Below are positions 1-10,652 of a DNA stretch of 64,000 nt, piece by piece. This DNA is from CAVQHY01 sp963712465. Lineage in GTDB: Bacteria > Actinomycetota > Thermoleophilia > Gaiellales > Gaiellaceae. A program made the translations under genes and the position numbers. Numbering within the stretch: position 1 is the first letter of the stretch; each line of letters begins with the position of its first letter. The stretch lies in the NCBI GenBank assembly GCA_963712465.1, contig CAVQHY010000005.1:1-64000 (forward strand). Reading direction: 5' to 3'. The notes beneath the pieces were generated by a model that searched no databases, was not told the origin of the DNA, and saw nothing but the letters and a program-made list of their open reading frames with translations.

Positions 1-201
1 GCGCGGGTGGTCGAGCCGGTGCACGTGCTCGGCGGCGCCTCGAGATTGCCCGACATCTTCGCCGTGCCGGGTCTGGCGCTCGCCTCGACTGCCCACGTCT
101 ACCCAGAGACCGTCAACGGGCAGGCGGTGATCGGTGTCGCGGAGCGCACGGTCGAGGGCATCCTCAAGCGGTTGCCGGCCGAGCAAAGAGCTGCGGCATG
201 A
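1..201 (+). CDS. C-terminal fragment of an unidentified protein
   Basis: The reading frame is open from base 1 and stops at the TGA at 199-201, so only the last 66 residues are visible and the start lies outside the window. The fragment contains the stretches HVLGGASRLPDIFAVPG and VNGQAVIGVAERTVEG. I do not recognise the family and see no membrane segment or cysteine motif. The stop overlaps an ATG at 198 (ATGA), the same 4-base coupling seen between all later genes of this operon. The gene is therefore probably the preceding member of the polysaccharide cluster. Confidence 0.5.
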   Translation, partial: ARVVEPVHVLGGASRLPDIFAVPGLALASTAHVYPETVNGQAVIGVAERTVEGILKRLPAEQRAAA

Positions 202-231
202 GTACGGTTGCGGCTCCCGTCCGGAGTGAGC

Positions 232-1988
232 ATGGCGCGCGCCCGGGGCGTCGCTGTCCACGCTGACGCGGCCGCGCTCGCCGGACTCGCCGTGCTCGCG
301 GGCGTGATGGTGGCACTGACCTGGGCGACCTGGGGCGACCTCGGCCGCGACACGGGCTACGACATGGTGGCTGCCCAGCGCGTCGCGGACGGGCAGCTGC
401 CATACGTCGACTACGTGTACTACTACGGCCCGCTCGCGCCCATGCTGGCCGGACTCGCCGCCTGGCTCGGTGGCGCAGGGATCGAGCCGATGATCGGGTT
501 CGGGTTGGTGGTTGCCCTTCTGTGTGTGGTCGCCACCTACGCGCTTGGGCGAATGCTGGCGGGACCCCTTGGCGGTTTTCTTGCCGGGGCGATCACCGTC
601 CCTGTAGCTCTGGGCCCGACGAACTTCAGCTTCGTGCTCCCCCACAGCTTCTCGGCCACGCTCGGCATCCTGCTCGCGCTCTGCTTCGCGCTCGCCGTCG
701 GTCAATACGCGGCGGCGAGGCGTGACATCTGGCTTGTGGCTGCCGGGGCAAGCGCCGGGCTCATCGGGCTTACGCGCCCTGAGTTCGCGATTGCGGTTCT
801 CGTCGCCGCGGTGATCTGGCTCGGCCTTCGCTGGCACGCTGGCTCAGGTGGGTGGCGCGAAACGTTCCTCTTCAGCGCTCTCGCGCTCGGGATCCCGGCG
901 GTCGTCTATGGCGCGTTTGCCGCCGGCGCAGGGCTCCATCGTCTCGTCCTCGAGAACATCTACCCGCAGGACACGCTCGCCGAGGCTGGCAACTGGGTCC
1001 TGAAGATCCATGCGCCTTTCACCGCGGCGAGCTTCGTTGACCTCGGCGTCAAGCTCGCCCTCTACGGGGTCGGCTGCGCGGCCCTCGTCCTTCTCGGCCT
1101 AGGGCTCGCGCGCCTGGCGGGAAGGCAGCACGTCGTGGCGATCGCGACCGGGGCGGTTCTCTTTGCGGCGCTGGTGGGAGTGGCCGTAGCAAGGTCGGAG
1201 ACACTTCGCTACTGGCTCGAGTTCGCGTACGGCTGGATCCCTGCCGGAGCCGCAGTCGCAGTGGTGGTGCTGCTCGTCCGCTATCGCCGACGCATCGCAG
1301 GCTGGACGCCCGCGGCACAGGTCGAGCTCGTGGCGGCCGTGATTCTCACAGTCCTCGCGGTGAAGACCTACGCCGCCTTCTTCGTCAATGCGCCACATGC
1401 GCAACCTGCGGTCTACGCGATTCCCCTGGCGGCGGTGTTTCTCGCCCGGCTCCATCTCGTGGAGTTCGGCCGGCAGACGAGCGTGGTCACGCTCGGCGCA
1501 GTCTGGCTCGCCTTCCTGGCGGCTGCAGGAATTGGACTCACGATCAAGGATGCCGCAGCGGAGTCCGCGAGGATCTCAGGAAGCGGTGGTTCGCTTGCGG
1601 CCCTCCCGACGGACGCCGTGTCACTCCAGCCTGCCCTCGATCTGATCGGGGCCTACACCGATCGCGGGCGAGGCGATTCTGCTCGCGCCGCAGCTCACCA
1701 CGCTCTATACGCTCTCGGGGCGCGCACCCACTGCCGCAGCTCTCGCTGCTACCTGGCGCCCTTCCACCCGAGCAGGCCGCTCGGCGCGATCGCCGCGCTC
1801 GAGCGGGCCGGAGTTCGTCCGCTGTCATCGACCGTCGTCCGTTCACCGAGTATGGCCACACCAGCTTCGGAGGTCGTTCGACTCGCCCCTCGCCGGCTGG
1901 ATCCGAAGCACTTCGCGCATGTGGCCGCCGCGCCGGGCCGGGAGGCACACACACGCTTGATGTCTGGATCCGTAGGGGGGACTCGTGA
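232..1988 (+). CDS. Polytopic membrane protein, GT-C glycosyltransferase-like (frameshifted 3' part)
   Basis: About 585 residues. The N-terminus is hydrophobic, followed by the loop GRDTGYDMVAAQRVADGQLPY and then YVYYYGPLAP. This acidic-loop pattern is typical of GT-C (PMT/ArnT-like) membrane glycosyltransferases that use polyprenyl-phosphate sugars. About ten further hydrophobic segments follow. The frame is clean to about 1650, then indels interrupt it. Reading across frames gives ILLAPQLTTLYTLSGRTHP, VIDRRPFTEYGHTSFGG and finally DVWIRRGDS with TGA at 1986-1988. ATG 232 is in frame. ATG 198 would fit the ATGA coupling with the upstream gene but needs one extra indel. The stop overlaps the GTG of the next gene. 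Substrate is unknown, and the neighbours suggest exopolysaccharide or cell-wall glycan assembly. Confidence 0.6.
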
Positions 1989-2969
1989 GACGCGTCGGCG
2001 TCACCGGGGCCGCGGGCTTCATCGGGTCGCATCTGTGCGATCGGCTTCTCGACGAGGGATGAGGTCGTCGGCGTCGATGATCTCTCCCGTGGCTCGCTGG
2101 TCAACCTCGATCGGAGCGTCGACCACGAGGCGTTTCGGTTCGAGGTGCTCGACTGCACCCGCCGGCGCCTGCTCCGCGCTGCGTTCGACGGCTGCGACGC
2201 GATCGTGCACCTGGCCGCTCAGAAGATCCCCGCTACGGCGGCACACTGATGACGCTCGAGGCGAACGTCGCAGGCGTCAACGCGGCGGCGAGCGCGCGCT
2301 CTCGCTCGACGCGGATCTCGTCATCGCGTCGACGTCCGACGTGTACGGCAACGGCACGCCACCGTTCGCGAGGACGACTCACTCGTCCTCGGGCCGCCCA
2401 CGACACGTCGGTGGGCGTACGCCGTCTCGAAGCTCTTCGACGAGCACGTGTGTCTCGCGCTCGCCGAGGAGCGCGGTCTCCGCGTCTCGATCCTTCGGCT
2501 CTTCGGCTCCTACGGTACCCGCAACCATCCGACATGGTGGGGTGGTCCACAGGCGGCCTTCCTCGAGGCGCTGCTCGACGGCGACATGATCGAGATCCAC
2601 GGCGACGGTCTCCAGGTCCGGACGTTCACGTTCGTCAGCGACACGGTCGACGGCTTCGTCCGCGCGCTCGCACGCCCGCTGCCCGTGGCGAGGTCGTCAA
2701 CGTCGGTGGCTCCCAGCCGACGACCATCCTCGAGCTCGCGAGGTTGGTCCAGGACACCATCGGGATCCCGCAGCCGCTCCGGGCGCGATTCGTCCCGTAC
2801 GAGTCGCTCCCCGGCAACTACCAGGACGTGCGGAAACGGGTCCCCGACACGACGAAGGCCGAACCAGCTGCTCGGCTTCAGGGCGACGGTGTCACTGGCC
2901 GAGGGGCTCGCGCTCACTGCCGCCTGGCATCGGGCGCGTCGTGTGGCAGAGGAGGCGGTGCAGGCTTGA
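1985..2969 (+). CDS. NAD-dependent nucleotide-sugar epimerase/dehydratase (frames broken by indels)
   Basis: The GTG at 1985 overlaps the upstream TGA (GTGA). The protein begins VRRVGVTGAAGFIGSHLCD, the GxxGxxG NAD-binding fingerprint of the extended SDR family. Reading across frames then gives EVVGVDDLSRGSLVNL, DAIVHLAAQKIP, the STSDVYGNGTPPF segment, and the catalytic YxxxK as WAYAVSKLFDEH. The last part (2448-2969) is one clean frame through ILRLFGSYGTRNHP, FVSDTVDGFVRAL and VNVGGSQPTTILELA. Length is about 325 residues, normal for UDP-sugar 4-epimerases and related dehydratases. At least five single-base indels interrupt it. It would supply an activated sugar for the neighbouring transferase. 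Exact substrate cannot be read from the sequence. Confidence 0.7.
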
Positions 2970-5900
2970 GAAGCGGGTCGTCGTCGCCGCGGCACTCGCC
3001 GCGATCATGTCGTCCCGGCGATCGCCGCGGCGCCGCCGCGCCCACGGGCGTGACCGGCATCGCTCTCGACACGCGGGTCGAGCTGGCGTGGCAGCCGGTC
3101 TCAGGGCGCGACCGGATACACGGTCTACCGCGGCACGAGCGCTACCACGATCACGACTCGGCTCACGACAGGCGTGACGACGACGACCTTCTCGGACACG
3201 ACCGCGGCCAATGGCACGACGTATTACTACGCTGTACGACGCGTCGACGGCGGCGGCGAGTCCGGCAACTCGCTGACCGTTCAGGCCAGACCGGTCGCGC
3301 GGGCCTGTTCCACCGGCAACGCCGCAGTGCTCGAGAACTGCTATCCCGGAAACACGGGCTGGAACGTAGCGAACACCGGCGACGTTCGCGCGGGGGGCAT
3401 CGAGGGCTTTGCCACGGCGGCGAGCGTCAACAAGGGCGGATCCATCGGCCTCAAGGTCAATGCACCGAACAGCGCGAATGTCCGTGTCGAGATCTACCGA
3501 AGCGGTTACTACGGCGGAACAGGCGCGCGCCTGTTCTCGATCATCCGAGGCCTGGCGCTCAGCCAGCAGCCGGCGTGCTCGTCGGACAGCACGACCGGCC
3601 TGCTCGATTGCTCCAACTGGTCGACGTCGGCCACGCTGACGACCACGAGCGCGTGGCCGTCGGGCATCTATCTCCTGCGGATCGTCCGCGAGGACAACAA
3701 CTCGGACAACCACATTCTCCTGGTCGTCCGAGACGATGCCCGGCCTCCGAGCTGGTTTACGGGCTGGCGATGTCCAACTACCAGGCCTACAACAACTACG
3801 GCGGCAGGTCGCTCTACGACTTCAACTCGAACGGCTCGACCACCGTCGCCGGCACGCCGCGCGCGGTGAAGGTGTCGTTCGACCGCCCGTTCGAGCAGCC
3901 TCGCTCCGGGCTGCGCGACTGGTACACGCGCACCGATTTCGCGACTGTCTACTGGCTCGAGCGCGAGGGCTACGACGTCGCCTACCAGTCGAACACGGAC
4001 CTCGAGCGCAACGGCTCCCGGCTGCTCTCCCACGAGGCCTACATGTCGCCGGCCCACGACGAGTACTGCTCCGCCGGGATGCGTACCTCGCTTCGGACTG
4101 CGCGCGACGCCGGCGTCGACCTGTTCTTCAGCGGCGCGAACGACATCTACTGGAAGATCCGCTTCGAGAACGGCCCGGGCGGTGGCCAGGACCGGATCCA
4201 GGTCTGCTACAAGTCGACCCAGAGCGGCGGGGCCGACCCGAGCGGCATCCCGACTGGGACATGGCGCGACCCGGCGGGCGCGAACCAGCCGGAGAACGCG
4301 CTTCATCGGCGTGATGTACGTCGGCGACAACGACAACGGCTATTTCCCGCTCCGGGTCAGCGCGACCGAGGGCGCCGGACCGCATCTGGCGCTACACCGG
4401 GCTCGACACGCAGGCGCCGGGGACGTCCACGACGATCGGCTCGCAACCTGATCGGCTGGGAGTGGGACGCGCGCGTCGCCAACGGCCAGGAGCCGGCGGG
4501 CGTGAAGACGCTCGCGAGCTCGCCGGTGAACGGCAATCTTCTCCAGGACGCTGGCCGCGTCTACGCACCTGGCTCGACGACCGTACACGTGGTCAAGTAC
4601 ACGGCCGCGAGCGGCGCGCTCGTCTTCTCGACCGGCACGAACCACTGGAACCGCGGCCTCGCGCCAATGCGCCTGGCCAGGGCGAGCCGAACGTGATCAT
4701 CCAGCAGGCGACGACGAACGTCCTCGGCGGACATGGGCGTGTTCTCCCGCGACGCCGGCGTCGGACATCGTGCTCGACAACCCCGACGGGCGGCCGCCCG
4801 CTCCCGCCGGCGTCACGGCGACCGTCGCTGGGCTCCGACGCGATCCGCGATCAGCTGGAATCCGGTGTCGGGCGCGACGGCTACAACGTCGTACCGCACG
4901 CTCGTCCCGCGGCAGGGTGGCCAACCGCTCGGGACCGCTCGTCAACGGCTCGCTCGTCACGGGCACGTCCTTCACCGACATCGGCCTGAGCGCGTCGACG
5001 ACCTACTACTACGTCGTCACCGCGGTGAGCGCGGGCGTCCAGTCGCTCGCCTCGCGCGAGGCACCGGCCACGACATCGGCGCGCGTCTGGCGATGCGACG
5101 CGTGATCAACTCCGGCGGCGCTGACTACACGAGCGGCGCCGGTGCCTTCTACCGGGCTGACACCTTCTTCACGGGCGGGGGTACCTACACTGTGCCCGCC
5201 AGCCGTGCGATCTCCGGCACGAACGACCCGGCGCTCTATCGCGACGAACGATGGGGAAGCTTCAGCTACGCAATTCCTCTCGTCCAACGGCACCTACGAC
5301 GTACGCCTGCACTTCGTCGAGCTGTACTACGGCAGTGCCGTCGCCGGCGGGGCGGGGAAGCGGGTCTTCAGCATCGATGTCGGCGACACGGTGGGCGTCG
5401 ATGTGCAGAACCTCGATATCTACGCGCAGGTTGGGGCAAACACCGCACTCGTTCGTACGATCTCGAACGTCACGGTCACCGACGGCACGCTGAACATCCA
5501 ATCGATCTACGGCGCAGCGGACGACCCCGAGATCGCGGCGATCGAGGTGATCCCGGCCTCGACCGCAGTGCAGCCACCGAGTGTCACGACCAAGAGTCCG
5601 GCCGACGGTGCAACCGGTGTCTCTGTCTCCACGGCAGTGCAGGCGACGTTCTCGAGGGCAATGGACGCGTCGACGATCACATCGTCGAGCTTCACCCTCA
5701 AACGCCCGGACGGCTCGACCGTTGCTGCGAGCGTCGGCTACGACTCGGCGACCGGAACGGCGACGCTGACACCGACGAGTGTGCTCGCCGCGTCGACGAC
5801 ATACACGGCCCGCCTCGAGACGACGATCAGAGCTGTCGACGGCACCGCGCTCGCCACGCCGGTTATCTGGAGCTTCACTACCGCGGCTCCGGCGGCACCA

Positions 5901-8900
5901 CCGACGGTGACCGCCAAGTCTCCTGCGGACGGCGCCACGGGCGTCGCGCGCACGACGACCGTCGACGCGACGTTCTCGCGCGACATCGACGCATCTACTG
6001 TCACGGCTGCCAGCTTCACGCTCACCGGGCCGGGCGGCCCGGTGCTCGCGGTGGTCACCTACGACGCGATGACTCGAACGGCACGGTTGACACCGTCGTC
6101 GCCGCTCGCGTACTCGACGTCGTACGCCGCCCGCCTCGATACCTCGATCAAGGCGACCGACGGGACGCCGCTCCCGGCCCCGGTGAGCTGGGCGTTCACG
6201 ACCGCCGCAGCAGCCGTCGCGCCGTCCGTCACGGGCACCGTGCCCGGCGAACGGGGCCGCCAACGTCGCCCGTGACACTACGGTCAGAGCAACGTTTTCC
6301 CGATCGATGGATCCTTCGACGCTCACGGCGTCGAGCTTTACGCTGACCGGGCCGGCGGGAGCGGTTGCCTGCAACCGTCTCGTACGACGACGCAACGCGA
6401 ACCGTGACGCTGACGCCCACCGTCCAACTCGCCACCGGTGCTTCCTACACGGCGCGCCTCGATACGACCGTACAGGCTGCCGACGGCGTCGCGCTTGCCT
6501 CGGCCGTCGCCTGGTCGTTCACCGCCACCACGGCCGCCTGCCCGTGCAGTCTCTTCACGCAGGCGGCGGCTCCGGCGATGCCGTCGAATCCGACTCAGGA
6601 CGGACGGACAGGCACCGGGCCGTGGTCCTATGAGCTCGGTGTGAAGATCCGGCTTGACCAGGACGCGGACCTGACTGCGATCAAATTCTGGAAGAGTCCG
6701 GGCGAGACCGGTACGCACAAGGGAACCGTCTGGTCGGCGTCGGGGACGAAGCTCGCCGAGGTCACGTTTGTCGGCGAGTCCGTGTCGGGCTGGCAGCAAC
6801 AGGCGTTACCGACGCCGTTGAGCCTTCAGGCGGACACCACCTACGTCGTTTCGGTCAACGCGAACGCGTTCTTCGCGGAGACTCTCGGCGGACTCGGCAC
6901 GCAGATCGTCTCTGGCTACCTCCGGTCGGTGGCCGACGGCGCAGAACGGCGTCTACGGCTCCGCTGCCGGCGCCTTCCCGAACGCAGACCTGGGGCTCGA
7001 CCAACTACTTCGTCGGACGTGGTAGTCAACGCCGCTCCACAATCGGCTCCGACGGTGACGGGCAAGACCGCCGGCTGACGGGGCTACAGGCGTCGCCGTC
7101 GGGACGTCCGTGCAGGCCAGCTTCTCGCGGGCGATGGACTCGGCGACGATCTCGGTGTCGACGTTCACGCTCAAGCGGCCCGACGGCTCGACAGTGTCCG
7201 ACGTCCGTCTCCTACGACGCTGCCGACGAGAACGGCGACGCTCACGACTGTCGAGTGCTCTCGCAAACTCGACGACGTATACGGCCGCAGGCTGGAGACG
7301 GCGGTAAAGCCGCCTCGATGGCATGCCGCTCGCCAGCGCGGTCACCTGGTCGTTCACGACCGGCTGCGCCGGCCGCGGCGCCGACCGTGACCAGCACGGT
7401 CCCGGCGTCCCGGCCACGGGCGTCGCCCGCGGTACGACTGTGCAAGGCGACGTTCTCCCGGTCGATGGATCCAGCGACGCTGACGTCGTCGAGCTTCACG
7501 CTGACCCCGGCCGGCGGTGCAGCTGCGGCCGCGACCGTCTCGTACGACGACGGGACGCAGATGGCAACGCTCACCCCGAGCGCTGCAGCTCACCTCCGCG
7601 TACCTCGTACACCGCTCGCCTGGAGACGACGGTGAAGGCGGCGGACGGGACGCCGCTGGCGGGCGCGTGAGCTGGGCTTTCACGACGACGACGGCCGTGT
7701 GCCCGTGCAGCCTGCTTCGCTCCAACGGCGACCCCAACGCTTCCGAGCAACCCGACCAAGGACGGTCGAACCGGCCGGGGCCGTGGTCCTACGAGCTCGG
7801 CGTCAAGGTTCGGGTCGACCAGCCGCTCAGCTCAGCTGCGGTGAGGTTCTGGAAGAGCCCGGGCGAGACCGGGACGCACAAGATGACGGTGTGGTCTGCC
7901 GTCGGGTACGAAGCTGACCGAGGTCACGTTCACCGGCGAATCGGCCTCCGGCTGGCAGCAGCAGTCGCTCGCGAGCCCGCTGTCGCCTGCGACGCGGCGA
8001 CGACCTATGTCGATTTCGGTGAACGCGAACGCGTTCTACTCGGAGACGGCGGGGGTCTCGCCTCGCAGATCGTGTCGGGTATCTGCGGTCGGTAGCGGAT
8101 GGCGCAGAACGGGGTCTACGGCTCCGCTCGCGGGGAGCTTCCCGACGCAGACGTGGGCGTCGACCAACTACTTCGTCGACGTCGTGGTCAGTACCCGAGC
8201 ACAACCGCACCGCCCACCGTGACAGCGCAGAGCCCCGCCACGCCGCCAGCGGCGTCGGCTCTCGCGACCAAGGTCCAGGCGACGTTCTCGCGCGCATGGA
8301 TGCTGACGACGCTGACAGCGTCGAGCTTCACGTTGAAGCGGCCAGACGGCTCGACGGTGGTCGGCGTCCGTCGCCTACGACGCCGTCCACGCAGACCGGC
8401 GACGCTGACGCCGTCGGCGCGCTCGCGTACTCGACGACGTACACGGCCGGCTCGACACGGCGATCAAGGCGGCGGACGGAACGGCTCTCGCCTCCCCGGT
8501 CGCTGGACGTTCACGACCCGCGGCGTCGCCGCGGCACCGACGGTTGCTGCCACCGTTCCTACGGCAAGCGGCGACGGAGTCGCTCGCGACACGACCGTGA
8601 AGGCAATGTTCTCGCGTTCGATGGATCCGTCGACGCTCACGTCGTCGAGCTTCACGCTTACGCCCTCGGGCGGTGCGGCGGTGGCGGCGACCGTCTCATA
8701 CGACGACGCGACTAAGACGGCGACGCTGACGCCGAGCCGGCGCTGCTCGTTCCGGCAACGACGTACACGGCCCGTCTCGAGACGACGGTGAAGGCCACCG
8801 ACGGGATCGCGCTCGCAAGCGCCGTCGCCTGGAGCTTCACGACGACGAGCAGCGCGTGCCCGTGCCAGCTCTTCGCCACGTCGGCTTCGCCTGCGTCATC

Positions 8901-9348
8901 GAACAACCCGACCCAGGACGGCCGGCCCGCCCCCGGGCCCTGGTCGTACGAGTTCGGCGTCAAGATCCAGGTCGATCAGGCGGTGCAGCTCACGGCAATC
9001 CGGTTCTGGAAAAGCTCGCTCGAGACCGGGACGCACAAGGGGACGGTGTGGACATCGGGAGGCACGAAGCTCGGTGAGGTGACGTTTGCGGGCGAGTCGG
9101 CATCCGGCTGGCAGCAGCAAGCGCTCGGAACGCCGATCGCGCTCCAGCCGGGGACGATCTACGTGATCTCGGTGAACGCGAACGCCTACTACGCGGTGAC
9201 ATCGAGCGGTCTCCTCAACGCGATCGTGTCCGGACCGCTCCGGTCGGTCGCCGACGGCCAGAACGGGGTCTTTGGCTTGGCGGCCGGCGACTTCCCGACC
9301 CAGAGCTGGGCCTCGAGTAACTACTTCGTCGACCTGGTCGTAGGGTGA
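2966..9348 (+). CDS. Giant secreted multidomain protein: FN3, DMFA2_C-like, FN3, malectin, Big_5 and DUF4082 repeats
   Basis: Reconstructed across many frameshifts, this is one protein of about 2100 residues. TTG 2966 overlaps the epimerase TGA. The start encodes a signal peptide (RVVVAAALAAIM...AIAAAP). Domains in order: fibronectin type III (about 3045-3290); a region like the C-terminal domain of N,N-dimethylformamidase beta subunit (about 3300-4770), with EIYRSGYYGGTGARL, AMSNYQAYNNYGGRSLYDF, FSGANDIYWKIR, VFSTGTNHWNRGLAP and IIQQATTNVL; second FN3 (4795-5085); malectin-like (5090-5570, INSGGADYTSGAGAFYRAD and YDVRLHFVELYYG); then Big_5 Ig-like modules and three DUF4082 modules starting CPCSLF, CPCSLL and CPCQLF. 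The stop at 9346-9348 overlaps the flippase start. It probably sits at or outside the cell surface and binds glycans through the malectin and Ig modules. Enzymatic activity is unproven. Confidence 0.7.
5575..9348 (+). repeat. Tandem protein-coding repeat: [Big_5-Big_5-DUF4082] modules
   Basis: Inside the giant surface gene the 3' 3.8 kb is built of three units. Unit 1 has three Big_5 domains (5575-5885, 5897-6205, 6215-6540) plus DUF4082 (6538-7035). Unit 2 has two Big_5 (7045-7365, 7370-7690) plus DUF4082 (7698-8195). Unit 3 has two Big_5 (8210-8520, 8530-8845) plus DUF4082 (8850-9348). Each Big_5 carries the pattern ATFSRSMD, S.T.SSFTL, YDDAT.TATLTP, TYTARL and W.FTT. Units 2 and 3 are about 1150 bp each and similar at DNA level, which could cause recombination or mis-assembly. 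Confidence 0.75.
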
Positions 9349-10652
9349 GCACCCAGGCAGCCGTCCTCGAGCGGACCACGTCCGCGAGCGTCGCCGACGG
9401 CCGGCGCTCGGTCTTCACCGGGGCGGGCCTCGTCTCGCTGGCGACGCTGGCGGCCGGTGTTCTCACCTACGCATACCACGTGCTCGCGGCGCGAACGCTC
9501 GGACCGCAGGCCTACGGACAGATCGCGATTCTCTGGGGGGCGATCTTCCTCGCTGCAATCGTGCTGTTCAGGCCACTCGAGCAGACGATGTCGCGCTCGA
9601 TCGCCGATCGGCGCGCACGCGGCGAGGAGGTTCGTAGCGTGCTCCGGTCGGTTGGACTCATCTGCGCAGCGATCTTCATCGGCGGCGCGCTGGTCTCGGT
9701 GGCTCTCTGGGGCGAGATCACCGAGCGGGTGTTCCTCGGCAACAACTTCATGACCGCGATGCTCGTGACCGGGATCGCAGCGTACGGGCTCCAGTACCTC
9801 GTCCGCGGGCTCGTCGGAGGGGCGCGCTGGTTCGGAGGGTACGGGCTCAGTCTCGTCGGCGACGGTGTCGTGCGCCTTCTCGTCGCCGTCCCGCTCGTGT
9901 TCGTCGCCTCCCAGGACCTGGCCGCGGCCGCGCTCGTCGCCGCCGGCCTCGGCGGCGCGCTCGTCGCTCTGGTCGCGGGCCGGCGGCTGGTTCACGGTCT
10001 GCTCGAGCGAGGCGGGGGACGCCGCTTCGAGCTCGGAGCGGCGCTCAGCTTCGCCGCGCCGACATGCGTGATCGCCGCCGCGGACCAGCTCCTGACGAAT
10101 GGCGCGCCGCTGCTCGTGATCGCGGGGAACGGTAGCGACGGAACCAAGGCGGCAGGAATCGTGATGGCCGCGACGATGCTCGTGCGGGCTCCGGTCTACG
10201 TCTTCCAGGGCCTCGCTGCGTCGTTTCTCCCGAATCTCACCCACCTACACGTAACGGACGACTCCGCCGGCTTTCGTCGCGCCGTGACCCGCACCGTCCT
10301 CTACCTTCTCGGTGCGGGTGGAATCATCGTCGGTCTGACGGCAGTTGCAGGCCCACGAGCGATGGCTCTGTACGGGTCCGGCTTCGAGGCGGGACGAGGC
10401 GACCTGATCCTCCTCGCCGTCGGCGTCGCGTTCTACCTCGGCGCTGCGACATTCTCGCAAGGCCTTCTCGCGGCGGACGCTGCCGGCCGGGCGGCAGCAG
10501 CCTGGACGACCTCGGCGCTCCTGCTCGTCGGGCTCTACGCGGCGACTCCGGGAACGGAGCTCTTCCGCGTCAGCGTCGCCTTCGCGCTCTCCGCTTGCGC
10601 GGCTCTTCTCCTGCTCGGGGTGGCGTTGTACGGGAAGGTCCGGCCCACGTGA
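9345..10652 (+). CDS. Polysaccharide flippase, MOP superfamily (Wzx-like)
   Basis: 435 residues from GTG 9345, which overlaps the previous stop. The N-terminus (GAGLVSLATLAAGVLTYAYHVLAARTLGPQAYGQI cut short) is the signature of Wzx/PST flippases: an LA/AR-LGP-Y-G motif after the first membrane helix. About ten to twelve hydrophobic segments follow, with a positively charged loop ERGGGRRFELG mid-protein. It would flip undecaprenyl-linked oligosaccharide across the cytoplasmic membrane, matching the transferase and epimerase upstream. The frame is intact, in contrast to the three preceding genes. The stop overlaps the next GTG. Confidence 0.85.
   Translation: MSTQAAVLERTTSASVADGRRSVFTGAGLVSLATLAAGVLTYAYHVLAARTLGPQAYGQIAILWGAIFLAAIVLFRPLEQTMSRSIADRRARGEEVRSVLRSVGLICAAIFIGGALVSVALWGEITERVFLGNNFMTAMLVTGIAAYGLQYLVRGLVGGARWFGGYGLSLVGDGVVRLLVAVPLVFVASQDLAAAALVAAGLGGALVALVAGRRLVHGLLERGGGRRFELGAALSFAAPTCVIAAADQLLTNGAPLLVIAGNGSDGTKAAGIVMAATMLVRAPVYVFQGLAASFLPNLTHLHVTDDSAGFRRAVTRTVLYLLGAGGIIVGLTAVAGPRAMALYGSGFEAGRGDLILLAVGVAFYLGAATFSQGLLAADAAGRAAAAWTTSALLLVGLYAATPGTELFRVSVAFALSACAALLLLGVALYGKVRPT

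Noticed and set aside
5575..9348. Regular repeats that could suggest a CRISPR array
   Set aside because: Repeat units are hundreds of bases long and encode Ig-like and DUF4082 domains; no short direct repeats with unique spacers.
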